Shown here: positions 25,680 to 35,137 of the stretch, piece after piece
How the letters are laid out: every line of letters begins with the position of its first letter
Numbering within the stretch: position 1 is the first letter of the stretch
From: Streptomyces griseoruber
GTDB taxonomy: Bacteria; Actinomycetota; Actinomycetes; Streptomycetales; Streptomycetaceae
NCBI RefSeq assembly: GCF_001514205.1
Contig: NZ_KQ948777.1
Coordinates: 114,895-178,894 of the forward strand
DNA: 64,000 bases
Direction of reading: 5' to 3'
Notes under the pieces: generated by a model
The model's input: only the letters and a program-made list of their open reading frames with translations
Told to the model about the DNA's origin: nothing
Database searches by the model: none
Position numbers and translations under genes: made by a program

Positions 25680-27575
25680 CTACCCCCCGCCCACCACCTC
25701 CCGGCACAGCCGCAGCAGTTCCTCGTCCCTCGGGATGTCATGGCTGCCGTGGCCGTCCGGGCGGGCGGTGTGCCGGCGGGGTGCGCGCAGTTCCGCCGCG
25801 GCCAGGTCCCGCAGGGGCGCCGCGCCGGGGCCGAGGGCGGTCAGACAGGCGGCGATGTCCACGCGCGTGTGCGGGTGCCCGGCCCAGGCCGAGCGCAGGG
25901 TCGCGGCGACGGCCGGCTCCACCTCCCCGGTGACCCGGGCCACCGCACAGGCGGCGGCCGTCCGCTCCGGTACAGGGCGCCCGGGGGACGCCGTCCGGCG
26001 CAGTCCGGACAGCGCCGGACGCGCGGCACCGCCGAGCCGCCCCAGGCCGCGGGCGGCGCGCGCCCGGCACCGGGGGTCCCCGTGCGCCGACGCCCGCAGC
26101 AGGACGGGCAGCACCGCCCCGGCGTCGCCCTCGATCGACCACAGGGCGTCCACCACGGCGAGCGCGTGCTCGCCCTCCTGGTACTCCCGCACGTCCTTCA
26201 GCAGCCGCAGCAGCGACGGCACGGCCTTCTCGTCCCGCAGCACCCCCACCGCCGCCACCAGGGGCAGGGCCTTCTCGGGGGCACCCGGCGGGGTCGCCGC
26301 GAGCGCACGCCGCAGGGCCGGCGCCAGCGGGGCCGCGTGCGCGCCCAGGTGGACGACGACGGAACCCAGGTCCCGGGGCAGGACGGGGTCCTCCGCCAGC
26401 CGGGCCAGCACCGGGACCGCGCGCGGATCCCCGGCGCGGGCCAGGGCCCGCAGCGGCGCGCCCAGCGTGGGCGCCTCCGGCGGCCACCGCCGTACCCACA
26501 GCTCGGGCCGCGCGACCACCAGCGCGTGGAGGCCGTCGGCGGCCGGGGCGGCCAGCGCGAACAGCCCCTCCAGGACGGACACGGCGGTGTCGCACCACCG
26601 GTCCCGCTCCCCGTCCGCCGCGCTCCGCAGGCCCTCGCCGATGAGCGCCACCGTCGCGCTGTGATCCCCCCGCCACTCCCGCAGCAGCGCGGCGGACAGC
26701 AGCAGCGCGGTGCACCGGTCGGACGGGACCGGGCTGACCAGCTGTCCGTGCAGCAGGGCGATCCGGTCGGACAGCCGGTCGTCGAGCGCGGTGTGCAGTG
26801 TGCGCAGCAGCCGGGCACCCTCCTCGTCCGAGGGGGCCAGCCGGCGCAGACGGTCGACGAGCGAGTACGCCGCTCCGCCCGCCGGCACGCGCGTGTGGCC
26901 CGCGCGGTCCCCGGCGCGCTCCTCCAGCAGACCGAGGACGGCGGGCACCAGGTCGGCCGGAAGCCGCCCGGGAGCGTGGGCGGCGAGCTGCCCCAGCGCG
27001 GCCAGCCGGGGCCCCGGCCCGTACGGCGCGGCGCTCAGCCCGGCCAGCAGCTCCACCGCCTCGCCGGTCCCGCCGCAGTCGCGGCGCGCGAACTCGCCGA
27101 GGCACTCGATCAGCGGGATCACCAGCCGGTCGTCCCGCTCCACCGCCAGCCGCCGCCGCAACAGCTCCAGCACCCGCGCCGGTTCGTCCAGGAACCGTAC
27201 GACCGCCCCCGCCGCCGCCCGCCGCACCCCCGGGTCCGGATCCCCGGCCAGCCGGGCGAACACCTCGCCGCCCGCCCGTACGGCGCCGCCGGCCCCTGCC
27301 GTCGCCGTCCCGATGCTGACCAGCAGCTCCACCAGCCCGTCCCGCTCCGGCACCCGCTCGTCCGCGGCCAGCTCGAGCAGAAACGGAACGCAGGCGAGCG
27401 TCGCGTCGTACACCCTGCCCTCGCCGTGCACCGCGTCGTACAGCCCGTCCAGCGCGCTGTGCCGTGTCCCGGGCTCCTCGGAGGCGAGCCCCCTGAGGAG
27501 TCCGGGCACGTCCTCCGCGCTGCCGTGGGCGTGGTGCAGCGCCGCCCAGTCGACGCGGTCGATCCCCGTGAACAC
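25680..27575 (-). CDS. HEAT-repeat protein
   Basis: 631 residues made of helical repeats. Several units contain the HEAT signature of Pro, Asp and Arg positions, for example AGDPDPGVRRAAAGAVVRF, HGDPRCRARAARGLGRLG and AGDPRAVPVLARLAED. There is no signal peptide, membrane segment or catalytic domain, so it is presumably a protein-protein interaction scaffold. GTG 27575 is chosen because GGGGGAGG lies 5 bases upstream; an in-frame ATG at 27632 lacks a site. It stands alone. Confidence 0.85.
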   Translation of the reverse strand: MFTGIDRVDWAALHHAHGSAEDVPGLLRGLASEEPGTRHSALDGLYDAVHGEGRVYDATLACVPFLLELAADERVPERDGLVELLVSIGTATAGAGGAVRAGGEVFARLAGDPDPGVRRAAAGAVVRFLDEPARVLELLRRRLAVERDDRLVIPLIECLGEFARRDCGGTGEAVELLAGLSAAPYGPGPRLAALGQLAAHAPGRLPADLVPAVLGLLEERAGDRAGHTRVPAGGAAYSLVDRLRRLAPSDEEGARLLRTLHTALDDRLSDRIALLHGQLVSPVPSDRCTALLLSAALLREWRGDHSATVALIGEGLRSAADGERDRWCDTAVSVLEGLFALAAPAADGLHALVVARPELWVRRWPPEAPTLGAPLRALARAGDPRAVPVLARLAEDPVLPRDLGSVVVHLGAHAAPLAPALRRALAATPPGAPEKALPLVAAVGVLRDEKAVPSLLRLLKDVREYQEGEHALAVVDALWSIEGDAGAVLPVLLRASAHGDPRCRARAARGLGRLGGAARPALSGLRRTASPGRPVPERTAAACAVARVTGEVEPAVAATLRSAWAGHPHTRVDIAACLTALGPGAAPLRDLAAAELRAPRRHTARPDGHGSHDIPRDEELLRLCREVVGGG

Positions 27576-27681
27576 GGTGTCCTCCCCCGGACGGAGTGTC
27601 AGAAGTGCCAACCGCTCACGAGTGTGCACCACGTCACCGACAACGAAGCGGAATCCGACGACAACTCACAGGTGAAGGGCT

Positions 27682-29358
27682 TCAGTTCGCGGCGGGGAGA
27701 CTCCGTGCCAGGATCCCGCCGACGTCGGCCCCGTCGGGGAGCGTGCCGAAGGCGTGGCCCCAGTCGCCGCCGAGCCGGGTCGCGCAGAACGCGTCCGCCA
27801 CGGCGGGCGGGGCGTGCCTGACCAGGAGGGAGGCCTGAAGGGTGAGGGCCATCCGCTCCACCAGCCGGCGGGCCCCGGACGGTGTCGCCGAGCCGAGGTC
27901 GGACCGCAGCCGCGCGACGGCCGCGTCCAGCCGGGCGTCCGCCCCCCGCGCCAGGGCGAGTTCACCGAACAGCGCCTCCGCGGTCCCCGGCTCGCGCGTC
28001 AACGCGCGCAGGACGTCCAGGGCGTTGACGTTCCCCGAGCCCTCCCAGATCGACAGCAGCGGTGCCTCGCGGTAGTGGCGGGGCATGCCGGAGTCCTCCA
28101 CATAGCCGTTGCCGCCCAGGCACTCCAGTGCCTCCGCCGTGAAGGCCGGACCCCGTTTGGTCACCCAGTACTTGCCGACGGCGGTGGCGATCCGCCGGAA
28201 GGCCTGCTCAGCCCCCTGGCCGCCGTCTCCGCGCACCGCGCGGTCGGCCGCCCCGGCCAGCCGCAGCGTCAGCGTGGTCGCCGCCTCCGACTCCAGCGCC
28301 AGATCGGCCAGGACGTTGCGCATCAGCGGCTGGTCCAGCAGCCGCGCGCCGAACGCGCTCCGGTGCCGTACGTGATGACCCGCCTCGACGAGCGTCCTGC
28401 GCATCAGCGCCGCCGACATCATCACGCAGTCCAGACGGGTGCAGTTGACCATCTCGATGATGGTCTTCACCCCCTGCCCCTCCGGTCCCACCAGCCAGGC
28501 CACGGTGCCGTCGAACTCGGGCTCGGAGGACGCGTTGGAGCGGTTGCCCAGCTTGTCCTTCAGCCGCTGGATGCGGAACGTGTTGCGGGTGCCGTCCGGC
28601 AGCACCCGCGGCACCAGGAAGCAGGACAGCCCGCCCGGGGCCTGCGCCAGCACCAGGAACAGGTCGCACATCGGCGCCGACGTGAACCACTTGTGCCCGC
28701 GCAGGGTGTACACACCGGGCTCCGCCGTCGGTGAGGCCGCCGTGGTGTTCGTACGGACGTCCGAGCCGCCCTGCTTCTCGGTCATCCCCATGCCGGCCAG
28801 CAGTCCGCGCTTCTCCGTCGGCACCCGCAGCCCCGGGTCGTACTCCCGGCCGGTCAGCAGCGGCTCGTACACCTTCGCGAGCTCCGGCTGCCGGCGCAGG
28901 GCGGGGACGGCCGCGTACGTCATCGACGTCGGGCAGCCGTGCCCGGCGTCGGTGTGCCCCCACACCAGCCCGCCCGCCGTCCGCGCGACATGCGCGCCGG
29001 GCCGCCCGTCCGCCCAGGGCGCGCCCGCCTGGCCCTCGGCGACCGCCACCCGCAGCAGTTCGTGCCAGCTCGGGTGGAAGTCGACCTCGTCGACACGGTG
29101 GCCGTACCGGTCGTGCGTGCGCAGCACCGGTTCGTGCCGGTTGGCCAGCTCGCTCCACTCCTGCGCCTCGGGGCCGCCGGCCAGCAGCCCGAGCCGGCGC
29201 ACGTCCGGCTCCGCCCAGCCGGCGCCCTCCCGCCGCAGCCCCTCCAGCAGGGCGGTGTCGTCGGAGGCGTCGTAGGGGGACAGCGGCGGCGGCTGATTGG
29301 CCACGTCGTGCGTGGCGTACGGCGGGGTCTGCGCGAGCGTCGAGGTCATGCCCACCAT
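27682..29358 (-). CDS. AidB-type acyl-CoA dehydrogenase
   Basis: About 558 residues. FAD-binding signatures are clear: GMGMTEKQGGSDVRTNTTAA (middle) and GGNGYVEDSGMPRHYREAPL with SIWEGSGNV (C-terminal), the pattern of AidB and isovaleryl-CoA-dehydrogenase-like proteins. AidB is induced by alkylation stress and binds DNA; many actinobacterial relatives instead oxidise acyl-CoA and pass electrons to ETF, whose genes lie at 56046-57848. ATG 29358 has AAGGA 10 bases upstream; ATG 29349 is an alternative. It is divergent from a PaaX-family regulator, its likely controller. Confidence 0.92.
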   Translation of the reverse strand: MVGMTSTLAQTPPYATHDVANQPPPLSPYDASDDTALLEGLRREGAGWAEPDVRRLGLLAGGPEAQEWSELANRHEPVLRTHDRYGHRVDEVDFHPSWHELLRVAVAEGQAGAPWADGRPGAHVARTAGGLVWGHTDAGHGCPTSMTYAAVPALRRQPELAKVYEPLLTGREYDPGLRVPTEKRGLLAGMGMTEKQGGSDVRTNTTAASPTAEPGVYTLRGHKWFTSAPMCDLFLVLAQAPGGLSCFLVPRVLPDGTRNTFRIQRLKDKLGNRSNASSEPEFDGTVAWLVGPEGQGVKTIIEMVNCTRLDCVMMSAALMRRTLVEAGHHVRHRSAFGARLLDQPLMRNVLADLALESEAATTLTLRLAGAADRAVRGDGGQGAEQAFRRIATAVGKYWVTKRGPAFTAEALECLGGNGYVEDSGMPRHYREAPLLSIWEGSGNVNALDVLRALTREPGTAEALFGELALARGADARLDAAVARLRSDLGSATPSGARRLVERMALTLQASLLVRHAPPAVADAFCATRLGGDWGHAFGTLPDGADVGGILARSLPAAN

Positions 29359-29421
29359 GTTGCGCTTTTCCTTCGGTCGCATCAATAGTGCAACACCATG
29401 GGGGACGTACAGTACGTGTCC

Positions 29422-30174
29422 ATGCGGATGAACGTCTCGGCGGAACCCGGAGGGGTCGATCTGCGCCCGCTGTCCGCCCGGTCGGTGGTGCTGAGCCTGC
29501 TGCTGGGGGCGCACCCGCCCGAGCTGCCCGCGCGGGACCTGGTGCGCGGCGTGGAGCCCTTCGGGGTGGGCGGATCGACCGTGCGGGCCGCGCTCAGCAG
29601 GATGGTGGCCGCCGGTGACCTGCGGCGCACGGACACGGTCTACCGGCTCAGCGACCGGCTGCTGGAGCGGCAGCGCCGACAGGACGACGCCGTCAGTCCC
29701 GACACGCGCGCGTGGGAGGGCGACTGGGAGATGGCCGTGATCACCGCGACCGGCCGGGGCCCCGCCGAACGCGCCGACCTGCGCACCCGGTTGACCGCCC
29801 TCAGGCTCGCCGAACTCCGCGAGGGCGTCTGGCTGCGCCCCGCCAGCCTGGGCCGCCCCTGGCCCCCGGACCTGGACCAGGTCCTCCAGCGCTTCACCAC
29901 CCGGCCCGCGGTGCCCGCCCGTGAGCTGGCCGCGAGCCTGTGGCCGCTCGACGCCTGGGCGGGCACGGCGAGGGCCCTGCTGGCCCACGTGGAGCGCTCA
30001 CCCGGGCCGGCCGAGCGCTTCACGGCCCTGGCCGCCGTGGTACGCCACCTGCTGGCCGACCCCGTGCTGCCGCCCGCGCTGCTGCCCGCCGACTGGCCGG
30101 GCCCGGCGCTGCGCACCGCCTACGAACACCACCGCCGCACGCTCGCCGGGATCGCCCTCGGCACCCGGGCGTAG
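29422..30174 (+). CDS. PaaX family transcriptional regulator
   Basis: 250 residues. The N-terminal winged HTH (SARSVVLSLLLGAHPPELP, then STVRAALSRMVAAGDL) and C-terminal domain (WLRPASLGRPWP) match PaaX, repressor of phenylacetyl-CoA catabolism in proteobacteria; Streptomyces members have varied targets. The position, divergent from the AidB-like gene with only 63 bases between them, suggests it controls that gene. The start is uncertain: ATGs at 29398, 29422 and 29428 are in frame and none has a strong ribosome site, so the mRNA may be nearly leaderless. Confidence 0.88.
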   Translation: MRMNVSAEPGGVDLRPLSARSVVLSLLLGAHPPELPARDLVRGVEPFGVGGSTVRAALSRMVAAGDLRRTDTVYRLSDRLLERQRRQDDAVSPDTRAWEGDWEMAVITATGRGPAERADLRTRLTALRLAELREGVWLRPASLGRPWPPDLDQVLQRFTTRPAVPARELAASLWPLDAWAGTARALLAHVERSPGPAERFTALAAVVRHLLADPVLPPALLPADWPGPALRTAYEHHRRTLAGIALGTRA

Positions 30175-30178
30175 GAGC

Positions 30179-30223
30179 GGCGGCCGTGCGAAGCGCCGTG
30201 CGGGGGCGCTTCGTACGGCCGCC
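30179..30223. terminator. Bidirectional hairpin terminator between PaaX and PL3 genes
   Basis: Nineteen-base arms (30179-30197 and 30205-30223) pair with a single mismatch around a 7-base loop. It lies between two convergent genes, starting just after the PaaX stop. Confidence 0.85.
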
Positions 30224-30252
30224 TTCACCGTGGGGGGACGGTGGGGGAGGGG

Positions 30253-31059
30253 CTACTTGTACGTGATGTCCGAGGACGTGTACTTGCAGTACGTCCCGTC
30301 GGCACTGGTGCCGTTCGTGCTCGGCTCCGCGCCCGTGTTGTTCCCGATGTACTTCTGGCACGGGACGATCTTCTTGCTGCCGTCGCCCACGATCGTGATC
30401 TTCTTCAGGGTCGCGCTGTCGCCGTAGTTGGTGTTGATGCCGACGAGCTTGTTGCCCGAGTAGGTCGCCTCGATGGTGTTGAGGTTGATCGTCCGCTTGT
30501 ACTGCGTCGAGCAGTTGCCGCAGGAGCGGACGAAGGTGCCGAAGTTCTGCACCGCGAAGTTGGACACGTTCAGCGTGCCGGCCCCGTTGAACTGGAACAC
30601 CTTGTCGCTGGCCGACCGCGCGCCCCCGCCCGAGACCGTGTACACGTTGGACGACGAGGAACCGCGGAAGGTCGCCGCGTCCTCGCCGACGTCCTCCCAC
30701 CAGACGTTCTGCAACGTGCAGCTGCCCTTGCAGTGGATGCCGTCGGCGGCGGGGGCGCCGATGATGACGTTCTTGAGGACCGTGCCGGCCGCCAGTTCCA
30801 GGATCGGACCCTGGTCCTCGTCCTGGCTGCCGCTGCCGAGGTCGCCGGTGCCGTAGAGGCGGATCATCCCGTAGTCCTTGGTGCCGGACAGCGAGATGGT
30901 GGAGGAGACCGCCTGGCTGCCGGTGGCGGTGGGCCAGGTGGCCGCGCTCGCCGGGGTCAGCGTGCCGCTCGCCATGATCATGCCAACAGACATGCCGAGG
31001 GCGGCCAGCGCGCCCGTCAGTGCGCGCGTTCGGGCGCGCGGACGTACCGAAGAAGTCAT
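30253..31059 (-). CDS. Secreted pectate lyase, PL3 family
   Basis: 268 residues with a signal peptide (basic start, hydrophobic core about 13-35, cleavage near PASAA). The mature part shows PL3 features: DQGPILELAAGTVLKNVIIG, ADGIHCKGSCTLQNVWWEDVGEDAATF and paired cysteines (CGNC). PL3 enzymes are calcium-dependent beta-helix lyases that cleave polygalacturonate by beta-elimination. It lies 32 bases downstream of a PL1 lyase on the same strand, so both are probably cotranscribed. Confidence 0.93.
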   Translation of the reverse strand: MTSSVRPRARTRALTGALAALGMSVGMIMASGTLTPASAATWPTATGSQAVSSTISLSGTKDYGMIRLYGTGDLGSGSQDEDQGPILELAAGTVLKNVIIGAPAADGIHCKGSCTLQNVWWEDVGEDAATFRGSSSSNVYTVSGGGARSASDKVFQFNGAGTLNVSNFAVQNFGTFVRSCGNCSTQYKRTINLNTIEATYSGNKLVGINTNYGDSATLKKITIVGDGSKKIVPCQKYIGNNTGAEPSTNGTSADGTYCKYTSSDITYK

Positions 31060-31091
31060 GTCCCGATTCCTTCTTCCTCGTTGGGGGGTGG

Positions 31092-32069
31092 TCAGAGCTT
31101 TCCGGAGCCCGCGCCGGACGTCACCGAGGCGACGACCGTCGAGGCGGGCTCGGCGGTGTAGCTGTAGGGCGGCTTGGTGAAGGTCCCCACCCGCGACACC
31201 TCGGTCGCGGCTCCGCCGAGGTCGTTGCCGGTGAGGTTGGCGTAGCCGTCCACGTCGCTGTCCCGGCTGGTGGTCACGGCGACCAAGGTCGAGCGGAAGA
31301 CGTTGTTCTCGACCAGCATCTGGGCGCCCATGCGTGAATGGACCGCCGTCTCGGCGCCGACGACGTAGTTGTCGTAGAAGTGCCCGGTGCCGAACCGCAG
31401 ACTGGGGATGCGCGAGTAGACGTTGCTGAACAGGTTGTGGTGGTACGTCACCCTCAAGTGCCCGGTGTCCTCACTCGCGTTGTTGTCGCTGTGACCGACG
31501 AGTGAGCCCTTGAAGTGGTCCTTGAAGGTGTTCCAGGACACCGTCACGTAGTCCGAGGCGTGGTTGATGTCCAGCAGACCGTCGTAGTAGTCCTTGTCGT
31601 GGTCGCGGTCCGCCGAGAAGGAGTTGTGGTCGATCCACACCTTGGTCGAGGCCTGGACCTCGATGCCGTCGGCCGGCTTCAGCGGCTTGCTGATGTTCAG
31701 ATTGCGGATGACGACGTTGGTCACCTTCTTCAGCCGCAGCCCGCCTCCGGTGAACCCGGACGACGAACCGACGCCCAGGACCGTCGTGTTGGAGCCGATG
31801 TCGACCTGACCGCTCAGCGTGATCAGGCCGTTGACCTTCACGACCTTCGAAGTGCCGCCGGTCACCGCCGCCTTGAACGCGTCCAGCGTCGAGACGGTGA
31901 CCGCCGTGGCGCTCCCGCCCCCGGTCGTCCCGGCGCCGAACCCGACCGGTGAGGTGTCGGCCGCGCCGGCCGGCTGGGGGAGGGCGAGCACCGCCGTCGC
32001 GGCGAGAGCGGCGCCGGCCGCGACGAGAGCGGACCTTTGCGCCTGTGTACGTGGGGGGCCTGTACGCAT
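31092..32069 (-). CDS. Secreted pectate lyase, PL1 family
   Basis: 325 residues with a signal peptide ending near QPAGAA. PL1 hallmarks: VWIDHNSFSADRDHDKDYYDG (calcium-site Asp residues; written here only to the key part), VTVSWNTFKDHFKGSLVGHSD and YHHNLFSNVYSRIPSLRFG with the catalytic Arg. It is a calcium-dependent beta-elimination of pectate. ATG 32069 follows GAAGGGA. A promoter with an embedded palindrome lies about 120 bases upstream (32200-32228). Confidence 0.95.
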   Translation of the reverse strand: MRTGPPRTQAQRSALVAAGAALAATAVLALPQPAGAADTSPVGFGAGTTGGGSATAVTVSTLDAFKAAVTGGTSKVVKVNGLITLSGQVDIGSNTTVLGVGSSSGFTGGGLRLKKVTNVVIRNLNISKPLKPADGIEVQASTKVWIDHNSFSADRDHDKDYYDGLLDINHASDYVTVSWNTFKDHFKGSLVGHSDNNASEDTGHLRVTYHHNLFSNVYSRIPSLRFGTGHFYDNYVVGAETAVHSRMGAQMLVENNVFRSTLVAVTTSRDSDVDGYANLTGNDLGGAATEVSRVGTFTKPPYSYTAEPASTVVASVTSGAGSGKL

Positions 32070-32199
32070 GCGGATGCGTCCCTTCGCTGAGGTGGGGAGA
32101 ACGCATATGTGAACGTGGTTCTTGTGACTGAACTTCAAAATGCCGACAGTGCGACCTTTGGGGGATCTTGCGGAGCGGCTCGGTCACACTGCTGAACGG

Positions 32200-32228
32200 A
32201 ACGTAGAGGGCAAGCGCTTTCTAGTCAA
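32200..32228 (-). promoter_or_regulatory. Promoter of the pectate lyase operon with AAGCGCTT operator in the spacer
   Basis: On the minus strand a -35 box TTGACT (32228-32223) and a -10 box TACGTT (32205-32200) are separated by exactly 17 bases. The spacer holds the palindrome AAGCGCTT (32212-32219). This is a vegetative-sigma-type promoter with a repressor site between the boxes, suggesting LacI-type control by a sugar. Confidence 0.7.
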
Positions 32229-32265
32229 CGCTTTGCGCAGAACGCGCCGTCGTACGCGAATGCCG

Positions 32266-32279
32266 TGGGAGCGCTTCCA
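32266..32279. promoter_or_regulatory. CebR-type operator upstream of the CBM2 esterase
   Basis: TGGGAGCGCTTCCA differs at one position from the 14-base palindrome TGGGAGCGCTCCCA bound by CebR, the LacI-family cellobiose-responsive repressor of Streptomyces cellulase genes. It lies 82 bases upstream of the CBM2 esterase GTG. Confidence 0.75.
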
Positions 32280-32360
32280 TGGGGAGCGTGCGCATGCCAC
32301 CATGCGAGGCGGACTCCACGTACGACGTCCCCCGAGCCCCCACCAGAAAGGGACAAGCGC

Positions 32361-33662
32361 GTGTCCGACTTCTTACGGAGAGCGCTGCGTTCGTTGGGGG
32401 GAGCCCTCGCGCTCCTGCTCGCCGCAGCCCTCCTCGCCGCCCCCGCCGCCGTGGCCCGCCCGCAGGCCGCGGCACCCGTGCCGACCGCCACCCTCACCGA
32501 GGTCACCGACTTCGGCGCCAACCCCAGCGGTCTGCGGATGTACGTCTACGTGCCGGCGAGCGTCACCGCGCACCCGGCCGTCCTGGTCGCCGTGCACTGG
32601 TGCACCGGATCCGGCCCCGACATGTACAACGGCACCGAGTACGACACGCTGGCCGACCAGTACGGGTACATCGTGGTCTACCCGTCGGTCACCCGCAGCA
32701 GCAAGTGCTTCGACGTCTCCTCGCCCCAGGCCCTCAAGCGCGGCGGCGGCAGCGATCCCGTCGGCATCAGGTCCATGGTCGACTGGGTGACCGCGAACTA
32801 CGCCGCCGACACCGGCCGGGTCTACGCCACCGGCATCTCCTCGGGCGCGATGATGACCAACGTCCTGCTCGGCGACTACCCGGACGTCTTCGCGGCGGGC
32901 GCCGCCTTCTCCGGCGTCCCCTTCGGCTGCTTCGCCACCACCGACGGCTCCGAGTGGAACAGCGCCTGCTCGGGCGGCACGGTGATCCGCACCGCGCAGG
33001 AGTGGGGCGACATCGCCCGCGCCGCCTACCCCGGGTACACCGGCACCAGGCCCCGGATGCAGCTCTGGCACGGCACCGAGGACGACGTGCTGCGCTACCC
33101 CAACTTCGGGGAGGAGGTCAAGCAGTGGACGAACGTGCGGGGCGTCGGGCAGACACCGGCCGCCACGGACGCGCCGCAGTCCGGCTGGACCCGCACCCGT
33201 TACGGCGGCACCGGTGACCAGGCCCCGGTGGAGGCGATCAGCCTCCAGGGCATCGGCCACAACCTGTACACGTACGGCATGGCGGCCCGCGTGCTCACCT
33301 TCTTCGGCCTCGACAGCGGCGGCCCGGCACCCCAGCCCCAGCCCGGCGGCTGCAGGGTGACCGTCACGACCAACGCCTGGAACACCGGACTGACCGCCTC
33401 GGTGACCGTCACCAACACCGGCACCACCACCGTCAACGGCTGGCAGCTCGCCTTCACCCTGCCCTCCGGCCAGACCGTCACCAACGGCTGGGGCGCCACG
33501 TACACCCCGGCCTCCGGGGCGGTGACGGCGACGAACGCGTCGTACAACGCCACCATCGCCCCGAACGCGAGCGTCAGCATCGGCTACCAGGCGAACCACA
33601 CGGGCAACAGCGCGGCACCGGGTGCGTACACCCTCAACGGTGCCGCCTGCACCGTGGGCTGA
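32361..33662 (+). CDS. Secreted CE1-type polymer esterase with C-terminal CBM2
   Basis: 433 residues: signal peptide (residues 1 to about 36), PHB-depolymerase/CE1-type alpha/beta hydrolase (about 45-320) with HWCTGSG, the nucleophile elbow GISSGAM and GIGHNLY carrying the catalytic His, a Pro/Gln linker (GGPAPQPQPGG) and a family 2 cellulose-binding module (about 335-433: NAWNTGLTASVTVTN, NGWQLAFTLPSGQ, flanking cysteines). It probably removes acetyl or feruloyl groups from xylan while bound to cellulose. GTG 32361 follows AAGGGA. The CebR-like box upstream fits induction by cellobiose. Confidence 0.93.
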   Translation: MSDFLRRALRSLGGALALLLAAALLAAPAAVARPQAAAPVPTATLTEVTDFGANPSGLRMYVYVPASVTAHPAVLVAVHWCTGSGPDMYNGTEYDTLADQYGYIVVYPSVTRSSKCFDVSSPQALKRGGGSDPVGIRSMVDWVTANYAADTGRVYATGISSGAMMTNVLLGDYPDVFAAGAAFSGVPFGCFATTDGSEWNSACSGGTVIRTAQEWGDIARAAYPGYTGTRPRMQLWHGTEDDVLRYPNFGEEVKQWTNVRGVGQTPAATDAPQSGWTRTRYGGTGDQAPVEAISLQGIGHNLYTYGMAARVLTFFGLDSGGPAPQPQPGGCRVTVTTNAWNTGLTASVTVTNTGTTTVNGWQLAFTLPSGQTVTNGWGATYTPASGAVTATNASYNATIAPNASVSIGYQANHTGNSAAPGAYTLNGAACTVG

Positions 33663-33683
33663 GAAACGGAGAGCCCCGGTGGC

Positions 33684-35054
33684 CTATTCCGCCTCTCCCC
33701 GGGCCTGACCGGCACCGGTCGGCGGCGTCGCCGTCCCCGGTGCCGAACCACCCTTCGCCGGAAGGTGGTTGAAGACCAGGTTGAGCACGATCGCCGTCAG
33801 GCAGCCCGCGCTGATACCGCTGTTCATGATCGTCTGGAACCAGTCGGGGAACTTCTCGTAGACCGCCGGCACCCCGACCGGCAGCATGCCGACGGCCACG
33901 GACACGGCGACCACGGTGAGGTTGTGGTTGTCCTGGAAGTCGACCCGGGCCAGGGTGCGCAGTCCGCTCGCGGCGACCGTCCCGAACATCACCAGCCCCG
34001 CGCCGCCGAGCACCGGCGCGGGCACGGCCGCCACCACCGCGCCCGGCTTGGGCAGCAGCCCCAGCAGGACGAGGATGCCGCCGGCGGTGGCCACGACCCA
34101 GCGGCTGCGCACCCGGGTCATCCCGACCAGGCCGACGTTCTGCGCGTACGCCGTGTAGGGGAAGGTGTTGAACACACCGCCCAGGACGGTGGACAGGCCG
34201 TCGGCGCGCAGTCCGTCGGCGAGGGAGCGCGGCTCGACCCCGCGGCCGGTCATCTCGCCGACCGCGATCAGGTCACCGGTCGTCTCCGTCATCGTCACCA
34301 GCGCCACCACCAGCATCGACACGATCGCCGAGGCCTCGAAGGAGGGCGCCCCGAAGTGGAACGGCGTGCTGATCCCCAGCCAGTCGGCGTCCTGGACCCC
34401 GCCGAAGTCGGTGAACCCGAACGGCACCGCGACCACGAGCCCCACCGCGATGCCGATCAGCACCGCGATCCGGCTCAGGAACGCGGGCGCGAACCGCTGC
34501 ACCCCCAGCACCACGGCGAGGACGAACGCGGCCAGCGCGAGGTTCTTCGGCTCCCCGAAGTCCTTCGAACCGGCCCCACCCACCGCCCAGTTGCCCGCGA
34601 CCGGCAGCAGCGAGAGACCGATGACGAGGATCACCGTGCCGGTGACGAGGGGCGGGAAGAACCGCAGCAGCCGGCCGAACACTGGGGCCAGCAGGACGAT
34701 CGCGAGCCCCGCGACGATCACCGAGCCGTAGATCGCGGGCAGCCCGCCGCCCGTCGTCCCGATCAGCACCATCGGCGACACGGCGGCGAACGTACAGCCC
34801 TGCATGATCGGCAGCCGTACGCCGAAGCGCCAGAACCCGACGCACTGGATCAGCGTGGCGATCCCGCACACCAGCAGATCGGCCGTGATCAGATACGCCA
34901 GATCGGCGGGTGACAGCTTCATCGCCCCGCCCACGATCAGCGGCACGGCCACCGCGCCGGCGTACATCGCGAGCACGTGCTGCAGGCCGAAGGCCGCCAA
35001 CTGCCGTACGGGGGGCACCTCGTCGACGGGGTGAACGGGTGCGGTCGTGGCCAT
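33684..35054 (-). CDS. NCS2 family purine/xanthine permease
   Basis: 456 residues with about 12-14 membrane helices. NCS2 signatures are GLQHVLAMYAGAV at the N-terminus, MQGCTFAAVSPM, the TMTETTGDLIAVGEM motif and FPYTAYAQNVGLVGMTRVRS. These carriers import xanthine, uric acid or uracil by proton symport; the motif form suggests a xanthine/urate type. ATG 35054 follows AGGAG. It is a single gene, convergent with the esterase. Confidence 0.93.
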   Translation of the reverse strand: MATTAPVHPVDEVPPVRQLAAFGLQHVLAMYAGAVAVPLIVGGAMKLSPADLAYLITADLLVCGIATLIQCVGFWRFGVRLPIMQGCTFAAVSPMVLIGTTGGGLPAIYGSVIVAGLAIVLLAPVFGRLLRFFPPLVTGTVILVIGLSLLPVAGNWAVGGAGSKDFGEPKNLALAAFVLAVVLGVQRFAPAFLSRIAVLIGIAVGLVVAVPFGFTDFGGVQDADWLGISTPFHFGAPSFEASAIVSMLVVALVTMTETTGDLIAVGEMTGRGVEPRSLADGLRADGLSTVLGGVFNTFPYTAYAQNVGLVGMTRVRSRWVVATAGGILVLLGLLPKPGAVVAAVPAPVLGGAGLVMFGTVAASGLRTLARVDFQDNHNLTVVAVSVAVGMLPVGVPAVYEKFPDWFQTIMNSGISAGCLTAIVLNLVFNHLPAKGGSAPGTATPPTGAGQARGEAE

Positions 35055-35137
35055 GGGCACTCCTGGGCGGGGACACATCCGAACAGCACGGGACGGTACG
35101 GGGATTAAACAGAATGTTGATTTCCGAGCTGTTGCCG

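Noticed and set aside
27682..29988. 768-codon form of the acyl-CoA dehydrogenase
   Set aside because: The extra N-terminus is antisense to the PaaX gene; AidB-type proteins start near MVGMTSTLAQ, as chosen.
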